Shown here: positions 18,443-27,584 of the stretch, piece by piece | How the letters are laid out: the number at the start of each line of letters is the position of its first letter | Position numbering within the stretch: position 1 is the stretch's first letter | Assembly: GCA_902629125.1 (NCBI GenBank) | Contig: CACOPQ010000004.1 | Location: forward strand, 1-64,000 | DNA from: an uncultured Alphaproteobacteria bacterium | GTDB taxonomy: Bacteria; Pseudomonadota; Alphaproteobacteria; Thalassobaculales; Thalassobaculaceae | DNA length: 64,000 nt | Direction: 5' to 3' | The notes under the pieces: generated by a model | What the model was told of the DNA's origin: nothing | What the model saw: only the letters and a program-made list of their open reading frames with translations | Databases searched by the model: none | Program-made: the position numbers and the translations under genes

Positions 18443-19225
18443 CTATTGAGACCAACGCAGGCTCATACAGGACAAACCTGCGTCGATTTTACTAATTTCA
18501 CTTATTCCTAATCGTATTAATTCATATCCACTTTTTTCAAGTACCTTAATAGTTGCTGGAAATTGTTCTCCAATAAAAATCTTAGAATTTGTTCTAATGG
18601 TATTTGCAGCCTTCGACTCTTCCTCCGGTACGATTATTTTATTAAAACCGGACAAGGTTTTTTCATCGGCGAGCTTTTCTGTCACTAAAATAGTGTCGAA
18701 GTCTATAAGAGAGCAATCAGATTTTAAGTGAAGCACTTCGCTTGGAACTTTACAGATCAAACTCTTTTTACCTAAATGATTAAGGATTATCCTAAGAGCT
18801 TCCGCTCCCTTACGATCAGTCCTTTGTGATATCCCAATAATTACTGCATCTGGAAGTTGGAGGATATCCCCTCCGTCGACATACCCATCGTCTAAATAGA
18901 AAACATCATGAAAGTTATTTTCAAGCGAGCGTGATAGTATCTCACCCTCGCCGCTTCTTTCTATCCTAGAGGATTTTAGAACAACAGCAGCCTCAGAGAA
19001 AACGATTGCCGGGTCTTCAACAAACAACGCGTCGGGAAAACCGGGAAGTGGAGAGAGTATTTCAACCTCTACACCCTCACTGGCCAATGCTTTGATGTAA
19101 GCGTCATGTTCTGCCTTCACAAGTTCATAAGAAGGGTCACCAAAGTCAACTGACCGAAGACCATTACTAACATCTTTTGAAGGAAGCCTAACTATTGCCT
19201 TGTTTATATCAAAAAAGTTACCCAC
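18443..19225 (-). CDS. ddaH: Dimethylarginine dimethylaminohydrolase-like enzyme
   Basis: The 260-residue guanidine-modifying enzyme has the DDAH pattern: FVEDPAIV at 68-75, VDGGDIL at 116-122, SQRTDRKG at 133-140, catalytic His166 in LHLKSDCS and Cys253 in AGLSCMSL. DDAH hydrolyses methylated arginines to citrulline and methylamines. The start is GTG, six bases after the stop of the BKACE gene; FDINKAIVRLP matches the usual N-terminal motif. Related hydrolases act on other guanidines, so the exact substrate is open. Confidence 0.88.
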   Translation of the reverse strand: MGNFFDINKAIVRLPSKDVSNGLRSVDFGDPSYELVKAEHDAYIKALASEGVEVEILSPLPGFPDALFVEDPAIVFSEAAVVLKSSRIERSGEGEILSRSLENNFHDVFYLDDGYVDGGDILQLPDAVIIGISQRTDRKGAEALRIILNHLGKKSLICKVPSEVLHLKSDCSLIDFDTILVTEKLADEKTLSGFNKIIVPEEESKAANTIRTNSKIFIGEQFPATIKVLEKSGYELIRLGISEISKIDAGLSCMSLRWSQ

Positions 19226-19231
19226 TGTGTC

Positions 19232-20167
19232 TCAAAACTGAACCAGATCCCCGCCCTTCAGGCCCAACATTTCGCGAGCTTCCTCAGGAGATGCCACCTC
19301 TAAGGACAAATCTTCTATAATTCTTCGTATTTTAGCCACTTGATCTTTATTGGACTCTGCAAGTTTGCCTTTACCTATGTATAAGCTATCCTCCAAACCC
19401 ACTCTCACATTGCCTCCAAGCATAGCAGCCATAGTAACAAAATTCATTTGATGGCGCCCCGCTGCTAAAACTGACCATTGATAATCGTCACCAAACAGCT
19501 TATTAGCGATCCTACGCGCGTGCATTAAATTCTCCTCATCAGCACCAATTCCACCTAATATACCAAAGATGGACTGGACAAATAGAGGTGGTTTAACCAA
19601 ACCTCTATCAAGGAAGTGAGCGAGAGTGTAAAGGTGTCCAATATCATAACACTCGAACTCAAACCGCGTTCCGTGCCCCTCGCCTAATTCCTTAAGGATA
19701 TATTCAATGTCCTTGAAAGTGTTACGAAAAATAAAATCTCGAGAGTTCTCTAGATATTTTGGTTCCCAATCATGTTGGAAATCTGACATCTTATCTAAGA
19801 TTGGAAAAAGCCCAAAATTCATTGATCCCATATTTAAGGAGGTCATTTCTGGGCTTGCCTTAACGGCAGCTTCAAGGCGTTGCTGTACAGTCATTCCATG
19901 CCCGCCACCAGTTGAAATATTAACAACTGCATCAGTAGCCTGTTTCACTCGGGGAAGAAATTCCATAAATACATCTGGGTCCGGAGTAGGACTACCATCC
20001 TCTGGATTTCTTGCGTGAAGATGTATAATTGAGGCGCCCGCTTCCCATGCACCAATAGATGCATCAGTAATTTCATCTGGAGTAATGGGTAAATGAGGGC
20101 TCATTGTAGGAGTATGGATAGAACCAGTAACAGCGCAGGTAATTATAACTTTATTTGTATCGACCAT
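19232..20167 (-). CDS. Beta-keto acid cleavage enzyme (BKACE, DUF849)
   Basis: The 311-residue TIM-barrel enzyme shows IITCAVTGSIHTPTMSPHLP at the N-terminus and zinc ligands His49 and His51 in IIHLHARNPEDG. The founding member, Kce, cleaves 3-keto-5-aminohexanoate with acetyl-CoA in lysine fermentation; others act on betaine-, carnitine- or sulfonate-derived beta-keto acids. GGAG precedes the ATG by seven bases. It sits directly upstream of the DDAH-like gene, so both may belong to one pathway. Confidence 0.9.
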   Translation of the reverse strand: MVDTNKVIITCAVTGSIHTPTMSPHLPITPDEITDASIGAWEAGASIIHLHARNPEDGSPTPDPDVFMEFLPRVKQATDAVVNISTGGGHGMTVQQRLEAAVKASPEMTSLNMGSMNFGLFPILDKMSDFQHDWEPKYLENSRDFIFRNTFKDIEYILKELGEGHGTRFEFECYDIGHLYTLAHFLDRGLVKPPLFVQSIFGILGGIGADEENLMHARRIANKLFGDDYQWSVLAAGRHQMNFVTMAAMLGGNVRVGLEDSLYIGKGKLAESNKDQVAKIRRIIEDLSLEVASPEEAREMLGLKGGDLVQF

Positions 20168-20260
20168 TTAACAACTCCATACCATAATATCTAGAACCTA
20201 TTTAACTTCTCGACAATTCGCTAATCTTCTACTTTTTCATTTTAAGCTTCAAAAATAATA

Positions 20261-21964
20261 TTAATTCTTATTTTCTTTTGCGAGCGATGCTTCTCTTATA
20301 GCACTTAACGTTGTAGCAGGTGAGATTGCATCTGGATGTATTTTAATCTCTATAATCGTTGGTCTAGAAGCCTCTAAGGCTCTTTCAAAAGCTGGATAAA
20401 ACTCTTCGGTTTTAGTTACAAATTCGCCAGCAGCTCCATATGCTCGGGCAAGGGCTGCAAAATCTGGATTTTGCAAACCTGTATTTGCGATCCTCCCTGG
20501 ATATTCGCGCTCTTGATGCATACGAATGGTACCGAACATACCATTGTTAACAATAATAATTATTATGTTGGCTCCATACTGCATTGCGGTTGCTAATTCC
20601 TGTCCATGCATCATAAAACACCCATCACCATTCATACTTACTACCACCCGTTCAGGATGAACGAGCTTAGCAGCAACCGCTGAAGGCAAACCGTATCCCA
20701 TTGACCCACTTGTTGGTGCCAATTGGGTCCTATATTTTCTATATTGATAAAATCGATGCATCCAAGTCGCGTAGTTTCCCGCTCCATTACAGATAAACGC
20801 ATCTTCCGGGAGCTTTTGATTTAACCACGATGCAATTTCTCCCATTTGCACATCGCCAGGAATTGGTTGTGGCTTCAATGTTTCAAGATATGCTTTATTT
20901 CCTTCCAAAGTACTAGATGCCCACCTCGACGATTTTTCCAGCACCAAATTGTGAATGGCATCTGCAAACTGACACGGTCCAGCATTAATAGGTAAGTCGG
21001 GTTGGTATACGCTTCCTAACTCCTCTGCGCCTCCGTGAACATGGACAAGTTTCTGATTCGGTTTAGGAATGTTAAGCAATTTGTAACCGCCTGTGGTTAT
21101 CTCACCTAAACGAGCCCCAACAACTAATAGCAGGTCAGCTTCTAATACCCGCTTTTCCAGCGAGGGGGATAAACCTATCCCAATATGACCAACATAATTT
21201 GGATGTCTGTTATCAAAATAGTCCTGGCAGCGAAAAGAGCATCCCACGGCTAGATTGTTTCTCTCTGCAAACTCTTGAATTTTAGTACAGGCAGCAGTAT
21301 CCCACCCTCCTCCACCGATAATCATTAGTGGCGCATTGGCGGCATTAAGTAATGATTGCAGCGTTTCAACATCTGAAGGCGAAGGATATGGTTGCACTTT
21401 TTGATAGGAGTTTATCGCTGGGCTATGAGCGAATTCTGTCAACATATCTTCTGGTAATGCCAGAACAACTGGCCCCGGCCGACCCGAAGTCGCTGTATAA
21501 AACGCTCTGTTTATATACTCGGGAATTCTCATAGGGTCCTCAATCTGTGCAACCCACTTTGTAATTTCACCAAACATGCGCCTATAGTCGATTTCTTGAA
21601 ATGCTTCACGGTCCATCATTGATCTTCCGACCTGGCCTACGAGCAAAACAAGTGGCGTAGAGTCCTGCATCGCTATATGAACGCCAGCGCTTGCATTTGT
21701 AGCACCAGGTCCTCGTGTTACGAGACATACACCTGGCTTGCCTGTCATTTTACCATAGGCTTCCGCCATCATCGTGGCGCCACCCTCCTGACGGCATATA
21801 ATAGTTTGTATACTATTAGCGTCTTGCAACCCATCCAATACAGCCAAATAACTTTCACCAGGAACTCCAAATACCATTTCAACGCCGTGCGCCCTAAGGG
21901 AATCCACTAACACGTGGCCTCCCAGTTTTTCTGATAGAACCTGACCGTTCGGTGTAGATGCCAT
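20261..21964 (-). CDS. ThDP-dependent enzyme, acetolactate synthase-like
   Basis: The 567-residue protein has three domains of the acetolactate synthase family. Glu60 in RQEGGATMMAEAYG activates the cofactor; GDG (446-448) through NN (473-474) bind ThDP-Mg. No small regulatory subunit (IlvH) is adjacent, and the gene heads a catabolic block, so I think it decarboxylates or ligates a 2-keto acid other than pyruvate for valine synthesis. Sulfoacetaldehyde acetyltransferase and glyoxylate carboligase are possible relatives. Confidence 0.83.
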   Translation of the reverse strand: MASTPNGQVLSEKLGGHVLVDSLRAHGVEMVFGVPGESYLAVLDGLQDANSIQTIICRQEGGATMMAEAYGKMTGKPGVCLVTRGPGATNASAGVHIAMQDSTPLVLLVGQVGRSMMDREAFQEIDYRRMFGEITKWVAQIEDPMRIPEYINRAFYTATSGRPGPVVLALPEDMLTEFAHSPAINSYQKVQPYPSPSDVETLQSLLNAANAPLMIIGGGGWDTAACTKIQEFAERNNLAVGCSFRCQDYFDNRHPNYVGHIGIGLSPSLEKRVLEADLLLVVGARLGEITTGGYKLLNIPKPNQKLVHVHGGAEELGSVYQPDLPINAGPCQFADAIHNLVLEKSSRWASSTLEGNKAYLETLKPQPIPGDVQMGEIASWLNQKLPEDAFICNGAGNYATWMHRFYQYRKYRTQLAPTSGSMGYGLPSAVAAKLVHPERVVVSMNGDGCFMMHGQELATAMQYGANIIIIIVNNGMFGTIRMHQEREYPGRIANTGLQNPDFAALARAYGAAGEFVTKTEEFYPAFERALEASRPTIIEIKIHPDAISPATTLSAIREASLAKENKN

Positions 21965-22084
21965 ATCTTAGACCCTTTAATTCATTGTATTCTAGCAGTT
22001 TGTAGTTCTTGCTAAAAGTTAGACAGCTCCATGACGTTTTCACAACCTATCTAAAGATCGTTAAACTTAAAAGTTTTTTAGTAA

Positions 22085-22801
22085 TCAACTTTCGACGATC
22101 AAATTCGTTCTATCCGCACTAAATGCGGAAATGCCAAACTCGATGGGCTCTCCAAAACTGTCCACATTTACTGACTCTGTTATTAATACCGGACGGTTAG
22201 CTGGTTGTTTGAGACTTGTTATTTCCTCGGAATTTGGCATCCTCGCGCTGATATTAGTTGATTGCCGTTCATAATTACCCAACCCGTAACTATCTAAAGT
22301 TTTTGATACGGACTTAAATTCTTCAAATCTTTCAAGAAAATCTGGGAAGCGTGAATCCGAGAAATAGTGAGCCGCTAAAACGATTGGCACGCCGTCTAAC
22401 TCCCGAATTGTTCGAAGTAAACAAACTTTTCCTTTCGACGGCATTATCAATGCCTCTGACACTTTTTTGTTTGCTTTTATTACCTCACCGCTTAAGGCTC
22501 TTCCCCCAGGAAATTTATTTTGGCTTGAGACGACCTCCGAAAATCGAGTTCTTTTGGCTAACTTATAATCTAGGACATAGTCTGGTATAAACATACCTCG
22601 TCCTTGTTCCACACTAACTAATCCCTTCTCAACTAATTCATGAACAGACCGGCGAACTGTATGCCTATTCACTCTATAGGTTTTAGCCAATTCCATTTCC
22701 GTTGGAAGCTTGTCGCCGGATTTCCAAGTTTTGTTTTTAATCGACGTCTCTATATCGTCCGATATTTGCTTCCACGCGGATATACCTTTTTCCCACTGCA
22801 T
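22085..22801 (-). CDS. phnF: GntR/HutC-family phosphonate regulator PhnF
   Basis: The 238-residue regulator has an N-terminal winged helix (about 10-75; TEMELAKTYRVNRHTVRRSV is the recognition region) and a C-terminal UTRA ligand domain. It is divergent from phnG with 150 bases between, the standard place for PhnF. PhnF usually represses the phn operon until an effector, often phosphate- or phosphonate-linked, is bound. Confidence 0.92.
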   Translation of the reverse strand: MQWEKGISAWKQISDDIETSIKNKTWKSGDKLPTEMELAKTYRVNRHTVRRSVHELVEKGLVSVEQGRGMFIPDYVLDYKLAKRTRFSEVVSSQNKFPGGRALSGEVIKANKKVSEALIMPSKGKVCLLRTIRELDGVPIVLAAHYFSDSRFPDFLERFEEFKSVSKTLDSYGLGNYERQSTNISARMPNSEEITSLKQPANRPVLITESVNVDSFGEPIEFGISAFSADRTNLIVES

Positions 22802-22820
22802 CTGCCTAATCCACGACTAA

Positions 22821-22838
22821 ACGTTTTCGCGCAAACGT
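22821..22838. promoter_or_regulatory. Inverted repeat upstream of phnF (candidate operator)
   Basis: ACGTTT (22821-22826) and AAACGT (22833-22838) are perfect inverted halves around TCGCGC. The repeat ends 20 bases upstream of the phnF start, so it could be an autoregulatory operator. This is based on symmetry alone. Confidence 0.4.
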
Positions 22839-22902
22839 ATTATAAATGACTTAATATTTTTTTCTTTACCCAGATATTGAACACCTTATTATAGCTTCTA
22901 TC

Positions 22903-22918
22903 GTCTATACGTCTAGAC
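22903..22918. promoter_or_regulatory. GTCTATAC-GTCTAGAC repeat upstream of phnG (candidate PhnF site)
   Basis: Two adjacent octamers, GTCTATAC and the perfect palindrome GTCTAGAC, lie 34 to 49 bases before the phnG start. GTCTAGAC-like cores resemble sites reported for PhnF (TGGTATAGACCA in mycobacteria, from memory). This is the best operator candidate for the phnGHIJKLM operon. No classical Pho box pair was seen here. Confidence 0.5.
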
Positions 22919-22951
22919 AAATTTAAAAAAGGTCAGTAGGAGATCTTTAGA

Positions 22952-23410
22952 ATGAAAGAAACTAAAAAACTCGCAAGAACAAATCGCCAGAAATGGATGT
23001 CGGTGTTGGCAAAGGCAGACACCGAACTTCTCAATACGCTTTGGTGTGATTTACAGGATAAACCATCTTGGACAAATATCAGGGCGCCGGAAACCGGCAT
23101 GGTCATGGTAAGAGGAAAAGCAGGTGGTGTCGGAACAAACTTCAATGTTGGTGAAATGCCGCTAACGCGCACAACTATAAGATTGGATAACGGAATATCA
23201 GGTGTCGCTTACGTTCGAGGTAGATCCGCATTGAAAGCTGAACAAAGCGCTGTACTCGACGCCATGCTTCAAGACGATCGTTATGCTACTGCCACTTTTA
23301 CCAACATCATCAAGCCACTCAAAAATGCAATAAAAAAACAAAAAGCTTCGGCCAGCAAAAAAGCAGCAAAAACCAAAGTTGAATTTTTCACAATGGCTCG
23401 AGGCAAATAG
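22952..23410 (+). CDS. phnG: C-P lyase subunit PhnG
   Basis: The 152-residue protein is the first gene of the C-P lyase operon, with a ribosome-binding site TAGGAGAT. It has typical PhnG segments: RQKWMSVLAKAD, RAPETGMVMVRGKAGG and FNVGEMPLTR. PhnG is part of the PhnGHIJ core and supports PhnI in forming the ribose triphosphate phosphonate intermediate. Its lysine-rich C-terminus (KKQKASASKKAAKT) is a minor oddity. Confidence 0.95.
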   Translation: MKETKKLARTNRQKWMSVLAKADTELLNTLWCDLQDKPSWTNIRAPETGMVMVRGKAGGVGTNFNVGEMPLTRTTIRLDNGISGVAYVRGRSALKAEQSAVLDAMLQDDRYATATFTNIIKPLKNAIKKQKASASKKAAKTKVEFFTMARGK

Positions 23411-23411
23411 A

Positions 23412-24035
23412 ATGGCACTCCTTCAAGAACCAATAGATCATATTCCGTTAGAGACTGGCTTCGATGATCCAGTTTATGAAAGTCAAATTGTATTCCGAAA
23501 AATTTTAAAAGTAATGTCGGAACCTGGGACAATTAAAAAGATCAAAAATAATTTATCAGCCCCTGATCCAATGATGAAAGCAACTACTGCGGTATGTTTA
23601 ACATTGATGGACTTTCAAACAAAAGTCTGGTTGGACCTACCGCGCGACAGTGAAGTGTCAAAATACCTAAAATTCCATACTGGATTGAAGCTTGTAGAGC
23701 ATACTAGAGACGCAGACTTTGTTGTTTTTTTCTCTGCTCCAGATGAATTTCCGCCTTTAAATCTCGGAACAGATGAGAACCCAGAAACGGCTGCGACAGT
23801 TATAATTCAAACACAAAGCCTTGACGATACTGGAAAACTGAAACTTACAGGGCCAGGCATAAAAAAGTCTCGTTTTCTAAATGCAGAGAACATTCCCATG
23901 TCGTTATGGGACCAGCGCGGTAAAGTTAACTCTCTTTTTCCAAAGGGAATAGACATTATTCTTACGAGTAAAAAAAAACTAAGTGCTCTACCTAGAACAA
24001 CAAAACTAGAAATGATTAAGACAGAAAAAGGATAA
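23412..24035 (+). CDS. phnH: C-P lyase subunit PhnH
   Basis: The 207-residue subunit is recognised by SQIVFRKILKVMSEPGTI near residues 27-45 and its place between phnG and phnI. It is part of the GHIJ core complex, with a structural role. I chose the ATG at 23412, one base after the phnG stop; an earlier in-frame ATG at 23379 would overlap phnG by 32 bases. Confidence 0.93.
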   Translation: MALLQEPIDHIPLETGFDDPVYESQIVFRKILKVMSEPGTIKKIKNNLSAPDPMMKATTAVCLTLMDFQTKVWLDLPRDSEVSKYLKFHTGLKLVEHTRDADFVVFFSAPDEFPPLNLGTDENPETAATVIIQTQSLDDTGKLKLTGPGIKKSRFLNAENIPMSLWDQRGKVNSLFPKGIDIILTSKKKLSALPRTTKLEMIKTEKG

Positions 24036-24039
24036 CGCC

Positions 24040-25158
24040 ATGTATGTAGCCGTCAAGGGTGGCGATGCCGCTATAGAAAATTCTCAAACGCTTCTGGCAG
24101 AGGAACGTAGAGGCGATAAACGTGTTCCAGAACTAACCTTAGATCAAATTAAAAATCAGTTAAGCTTATCAGTTGACCGGGTCATGGCTGAAGGATCCCT
24201 TTACGACAGAGATCTCGCGGCACTAGCGATTAAACAAGCACGTGGGGATATTGTCGAAGCAATATTTCTGCTTCGCGCTTATAGAACAACGTTGCCTAGG
24301 TTTGGAAATACACTTCCTATAGATACCGCGAAGATGCAAATTCGTCGCAGAATTTCAGCAACATTTAAAGATTTACCCGGCGGACAAATTCTAGGTCCTA
24401 GCTTCGACTATACCCATCGCCTTTTAGATTTTTCACTTGTGGAAAATAGCGATTCTCCGGTAGCAGAGGAAGCGTCGGAAAATATTTTGGAAGAAATGCC
24501 TCGGGTGACAGAACTACTAAATGACGAAGGGCTTATTGAAAAAGAAATAGACGTTAACGAACATGAACCATTCGACGTAACAAGAAACTCGCTTAAATTC
24601 CCTGCTAGTCGGGAAGCTCGTCTCCAAAACCTTGCGCGGGGCGATGAAGGCTTTCTTTTAGCCCTCGCTTACTCCACTCAGAGAGGATGGGGTAAAACAC
24701 ACCCATTCGCCGGTGAAATACGGATGGGGGAAGTAGGCGTAGAAATTATTCCAGAAGAACTAGGTTTTCCGATCGAAGTTGGGGAGATCACCGTAACCGA
24801 ATGTCAGATGGTCAACCAATTTAAAGGGTCCGCGACAATACCGGCACAATTTACAAGAGGATATGGACTAACATTTGGCCATAACGAACGAAAAGCTATG
24901 TCAATGGGCATCTTAGACAGATCGCTAAGAAGCAAAGAGCTAGGAGAAGCCGTTAATGCCCCAGCACAAGATGAAGAATTTGTTTTAAGTCATTCTTGTA
25001 ATGTCGAAGCTTCTGGTTTTGTTCAACATCTTAAATTACCGCACTATGTCGACTTCCAATCTGAACTCGTAACAGTTAGAGCGTTAAGAAAGGCGAGTAC
25101 GCTTTCAGAAGACAACAAAGATTCGACCGACTCTAAAAATGTAGAAGCTGCGGAGTAG
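24040..25158 (+). CDS. phnI: C-P lyase subunit PhnI
   Basis: The 372-residue protein opens with MYVAVKGGDAAIENSQTLL, the invariant PhnI start, and contains RALRKA and SHSCNVEASGFVQHLKLPHY near the end. PhnI is the nucleosidase that, with PhnGHL, displaces adenine from ATP and joins the ribose to the phosphonate. AAGGA precedes the start by six bases, and four bases separate it from phnH. Confidence 0.97.
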   Translation: MYVAVKGGDAAIENSQTLLAEERRGDKRVPELTLDQIKNQLSLSVDRVMAEGSLYDRDLAALAIKQARGDIVEAIFLLRAYRTTLPRFGNTLPIDTAKMQIRRRISATFKDLPGGQILGPSFDYTHRLLDFSLVENSDSPVAEEASENILEEMPRVTELLNDEGLIEKEIDVNEHEPFDVTRNSLKFPASREARLQNLARGDEGFLLALAYSTQRGWGKTHPFAGEIRMGEVGVEIIPEELGFPIEVGEITVTECQMVNQFKGSATIPAQFTRGYGLTFGHNERKAMSMGILDRSLRSKELGEAVNAPAQDEEFVLSHSCNVEASGFVQHLKLPHYVDFQSELVTVRALRKASTLSEDNKDSTDSKNVEAAE

Positions 25159-25163
25159 ATTTT

Positions 25164-26096
25164 ATGGCAGCAATATCTGGAGAACGAAAGCGATCATCGC
25201 GGCTTAAAGAAAAAACGCTAGATGGGTATAACTTCGCTTACTTAGATGATCAAACGAAGCGGATGATTAGAAGAGCTGCATTGAAAGCAGTCGCTATCCC
25301 TGGGTATCAAGTGCCATTTGGAAGCCGGGAAATGCCTCTTCCGTTTGGATGGGGCACAGGAGGTATACAGGTAACAGCCAGTATTATTGGTATAGATGAC
25401 ACTCTCAAAGTGATTGATCAGGGAGCTGACGATACAACAAATGCGGTAAATATCCGGCGTTTCTTTGCTAAAACAGCTGGTGTAGAGACAACGGAAAATA
25501 CTTCCGATGCTTCGATAATACAAACACGTCATCGGATCCCTGAAGTAAAGCTGAAATCTGACCAGATAATTGTATATCAGGTTCCTATACCAGAACCGCT
25601 ACGGTGGATAGAACCGCGTGAAGAAGAAACCCGCAAGATGCACGCGCTGACAGAGTATGGAGTCATGCACGTCGAATTATATGAAAATATAGCCCACTAT
25701 GGAAAGGTAACGACTTCTTATAATTACCCTGTTCAAGTGAATGATCACTACGTGATGTCCCCAAGTCCCATCCCTAAATTTGATAACCCAAAAATGGATA
25801 AAATGCCTGCCTTGCAGCTATTTGGAGCTGGGCGAGAAAAACGTATTTATGCCGTCCCCCCTTATACCAAAGTAAAGAGTCTTGATTTTGACGATCACCC
25901 TTTTGAAATAGAATCCTGGTCCGAATGTTGTGCCCTTTGCGAGTCTAGCTCAAGTTTTCTAGATGAGGTGATTACAGATGACAAAGGAAGCCGAATGTTC
26001 GTTTGCTCAGATAGTAACTTTTGTGCAGACCGGAGAGCAAAGGGACATAAAGGCCCGGGCTTACCTAGAAAATTTGAAATAAAGGATATCGAATGA
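25164..26096 (+). CDS. phnJ: C-P lyase radical SAM enzyme PhnJ
   Basis: The 310-residue catalytic subunit breaks the carbon-phosphorus bond with a 4Fe-4S cluster and SAM. The cluster cysteines Cys256, Cys259 and Cys281 and the catalytic Cys287 keep exactly the spacing of the E. coli enzyme (241, 244, 266, 272), shifted by 15. With this intact the operon should be competent for C-P cleavage. It overlaps phnK by four bases (ATGA). Confidence 0.98.
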   Translation: MAAISGERKRSSRLKEKTLDGYNFAYLDDQTKRMIRRAALKAVAIPGYQVPFGSREMPLPFGWGTGGIQVTASIIGIDDTLKVIDQGADDTTNAVNIRRFFAKTAGVETTENTSDASIIQTRHRIPEVKLKSDQIIVYQVPIPEPLRWIEPREEETRKMHALTEYGVMHVELYENIAHYGKVTTSYNYPVQVNDHYVMSPSPIPKFDNPKMDKMPALQLFGAGREKRIYAVPPYTKVKSLDFDDHPFEIESWSECCALCESSSSFLDEVITDDKGSRMFVCSDSNFCADRRAKGHKGPGLPRKFEIKDIE

Positions 26097-26866
26097 CGAA
26101 CGTGTTACTTAGTTCGAAAAATCTATCACATCATTATGGCTCTCAAGTTGGTTGCATAGACGTAAGCTTCGATATTTACCCTGGCGAGGTATTGGGTGTT
26201 GTCGGCGAGTCTGGCTCTGGAAAAACAACCCTTTTAAAAAATATATCGGGCCTCCTCCAACCATCCTCAGGATCGGTCAAATTCGATACTCGTGTAGATG
26301 GATTAAAAGATATCTATTTGTTGAGTGAGCCGGAGCGCCGGCTTTTAATGAGAACAGATTGGGGTGTCGTTTTTCAAAATGCGCGTGATGGTCTTCGAAT
26401 GAATGTTTCAGCTGGCGCAAATGTGGGCGAAAGACTGATGGCTATTGGCGCCCGAAACTACAGGGATATCCGAAATGAGGCCACAGATTGGTTGCAAAAC
26501 GTAGAAATAGGACTCGAAAGAATGGACCACTACCCAGAGACATTTTCGGGAGGAATGCTACAGAGACTTCAAATAGCAAGAAACCTTGTAACAAAACCAC
26601 GATTAGTCTTCATGGACGAGCCCACAAGTGGTTTAGATGTGTCGGTACAAGCTCGTCTCTTAGATTTAATCAGAGGTTTAGTGAGCCAACTTGGTATCGC
26701 TTGCGTTATAGTGAGTCATGACCTTGGTGTAATGAGGCTCTTATCGAACCGATTAATAGTAATGCATAAGGGACGAGTTGTAGAGAAAGGTTTAACTGAT
26801 CAAGTTCTCGATGACCCTCAGCATCCCTACACTCAACTCCTAGTTTCTTCAATTTTACCGGTTTAA
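26093..26866 (+). CDS. phnK: C-P lyase ABC-type ATPase PhnK
   Basis: The 257-residue ABC ATPase has Walker A GESGSGKTT, signature FSGGMLQRLQIARNL, Walker B LVFMDEPTSGLD and switch histidine in IVSHDLGV. PhnK docks as a dimer onto the GHIJ core rather than a permease. It is translationally coupled to phnJ. Confidence 0.95.
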   Translation: MTNVLLSSKNLSHHYGSQVGCIDVSFDIYPGEVLGVVGESGSGKTTLLKNISGLLQPSSGSVKFDTRVDGLKDIYLLSEPERRLLMRTDWGVVFQNARDGLRMNVSAGANVGERLMAIGARNYRDIRNEATDWLQNVEIGLERMDHYPETFSGGMLQRLQIARNLVTKPRLVFMDEPTSGLDVSVQARLLDLIRGLVSQLGIACVIVSHDLGVMRLLSNRLIVMHKGRVVEKGLTDQVLDDPQHPYTQLLVSSILPV

Positions 26867-26869
26867 AAA

Positions 26870-27580
26870 ATGGAAAAAATTAAAGACGATATGCTACGCA
26901 TTGACAACTTGGCAAAAACTTTTTTGCTACATAATCAGGGGGCAAAAAAACTTCCCGTATTTCAAAATATTTCTTTCCAAGTTAAAGCAGGTGAATGCTT
27001 GGTTTTAACTGGAGCATCCGGAACTGGCAAATCAACACTTTTACGAGCGATATACGCTAACTATTTGGTCCAATCTGGAACAATCAACATACGGCATGAG
27101 AATAAATGGGTTGATCTCGCGTCAGCCTCGCCACATGAGGTACTTGATATTAGAAAAAAAACCCTCGGTTATGTGAGCCAATTTTTGCGTGTTATTCCTA
27201 GAATATCAACGATAGACCTAGTTTGCGAACCACTCATCGTGCAAGGAAAACTTATAAAACCAGCCAAAGCGCAGGCAAAGAAATTACTCAATAAACTTTC
27301 TATCCCCAAATCACTGTGGGATTTGCCGCCTGCAACCTTTTCAGGAGGCGAGCAGCAACGCGTCAATATAGCGCGAACACTTATTCAAGATTATCCAATT
27401 CTACTTCTTGACGAGCCGACAGCTTCGCTAGACGAAAAAAATAGGGACGCTGTCATTGAACTTATTAACGAGGCTCGGAACCGAGGTACCGCGATTGTTG
27501 GCATATTTCACGATACGTATGTCCGCGAAAGCGTTGGCACAAAAATGTTCAATGTCGAGCTTGCAAAAAAGGCCGCATAG
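26870..27580 (+). CDS. phnL: C-P lyase ABC-type ATPase PhnL
   Basis: The 236-residue ABC ATPase has Walker A GASGTGKST, signature FSGGEQQRVNIARTL and Walker B ILLLDEPTASLD, with FHD in place of the usual SHD switch, as in other PhnL proteins. PhnL binds PhnK in the assembled complex. It starts three bases after phnK. Confidence 0.95.
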   Translation: MEKIKDDMLRIDNLAKTFLLHNQGAKKLPVFQNISFQVKAGECLVLTGASGTGKSTLLRAIYANYLVQSGTINIRHENKWVDLASASPHEVLDIRKKTLGYVSQFLRVIPRISTIDLVCEPLIVQGKLIKPAKAQAKKLLNKLSIPKSLWDLPPATFSGGEQQRVNIARTLIQDYPILLLDEPTASLDEKNRDAVIELINEARNRGTAIVGIFHDTYVRESVGTKMFNVELAKKAA

Positions 27581-27584
27581 AGAA

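Noticed and set aside
27456-27584. N-terminal extension of phnM into phnL
   Set aside because: The extra 43 residues overlap the conserved PhnL C-terminus and do not resemble PhnM; the ATG at 27585 fits.
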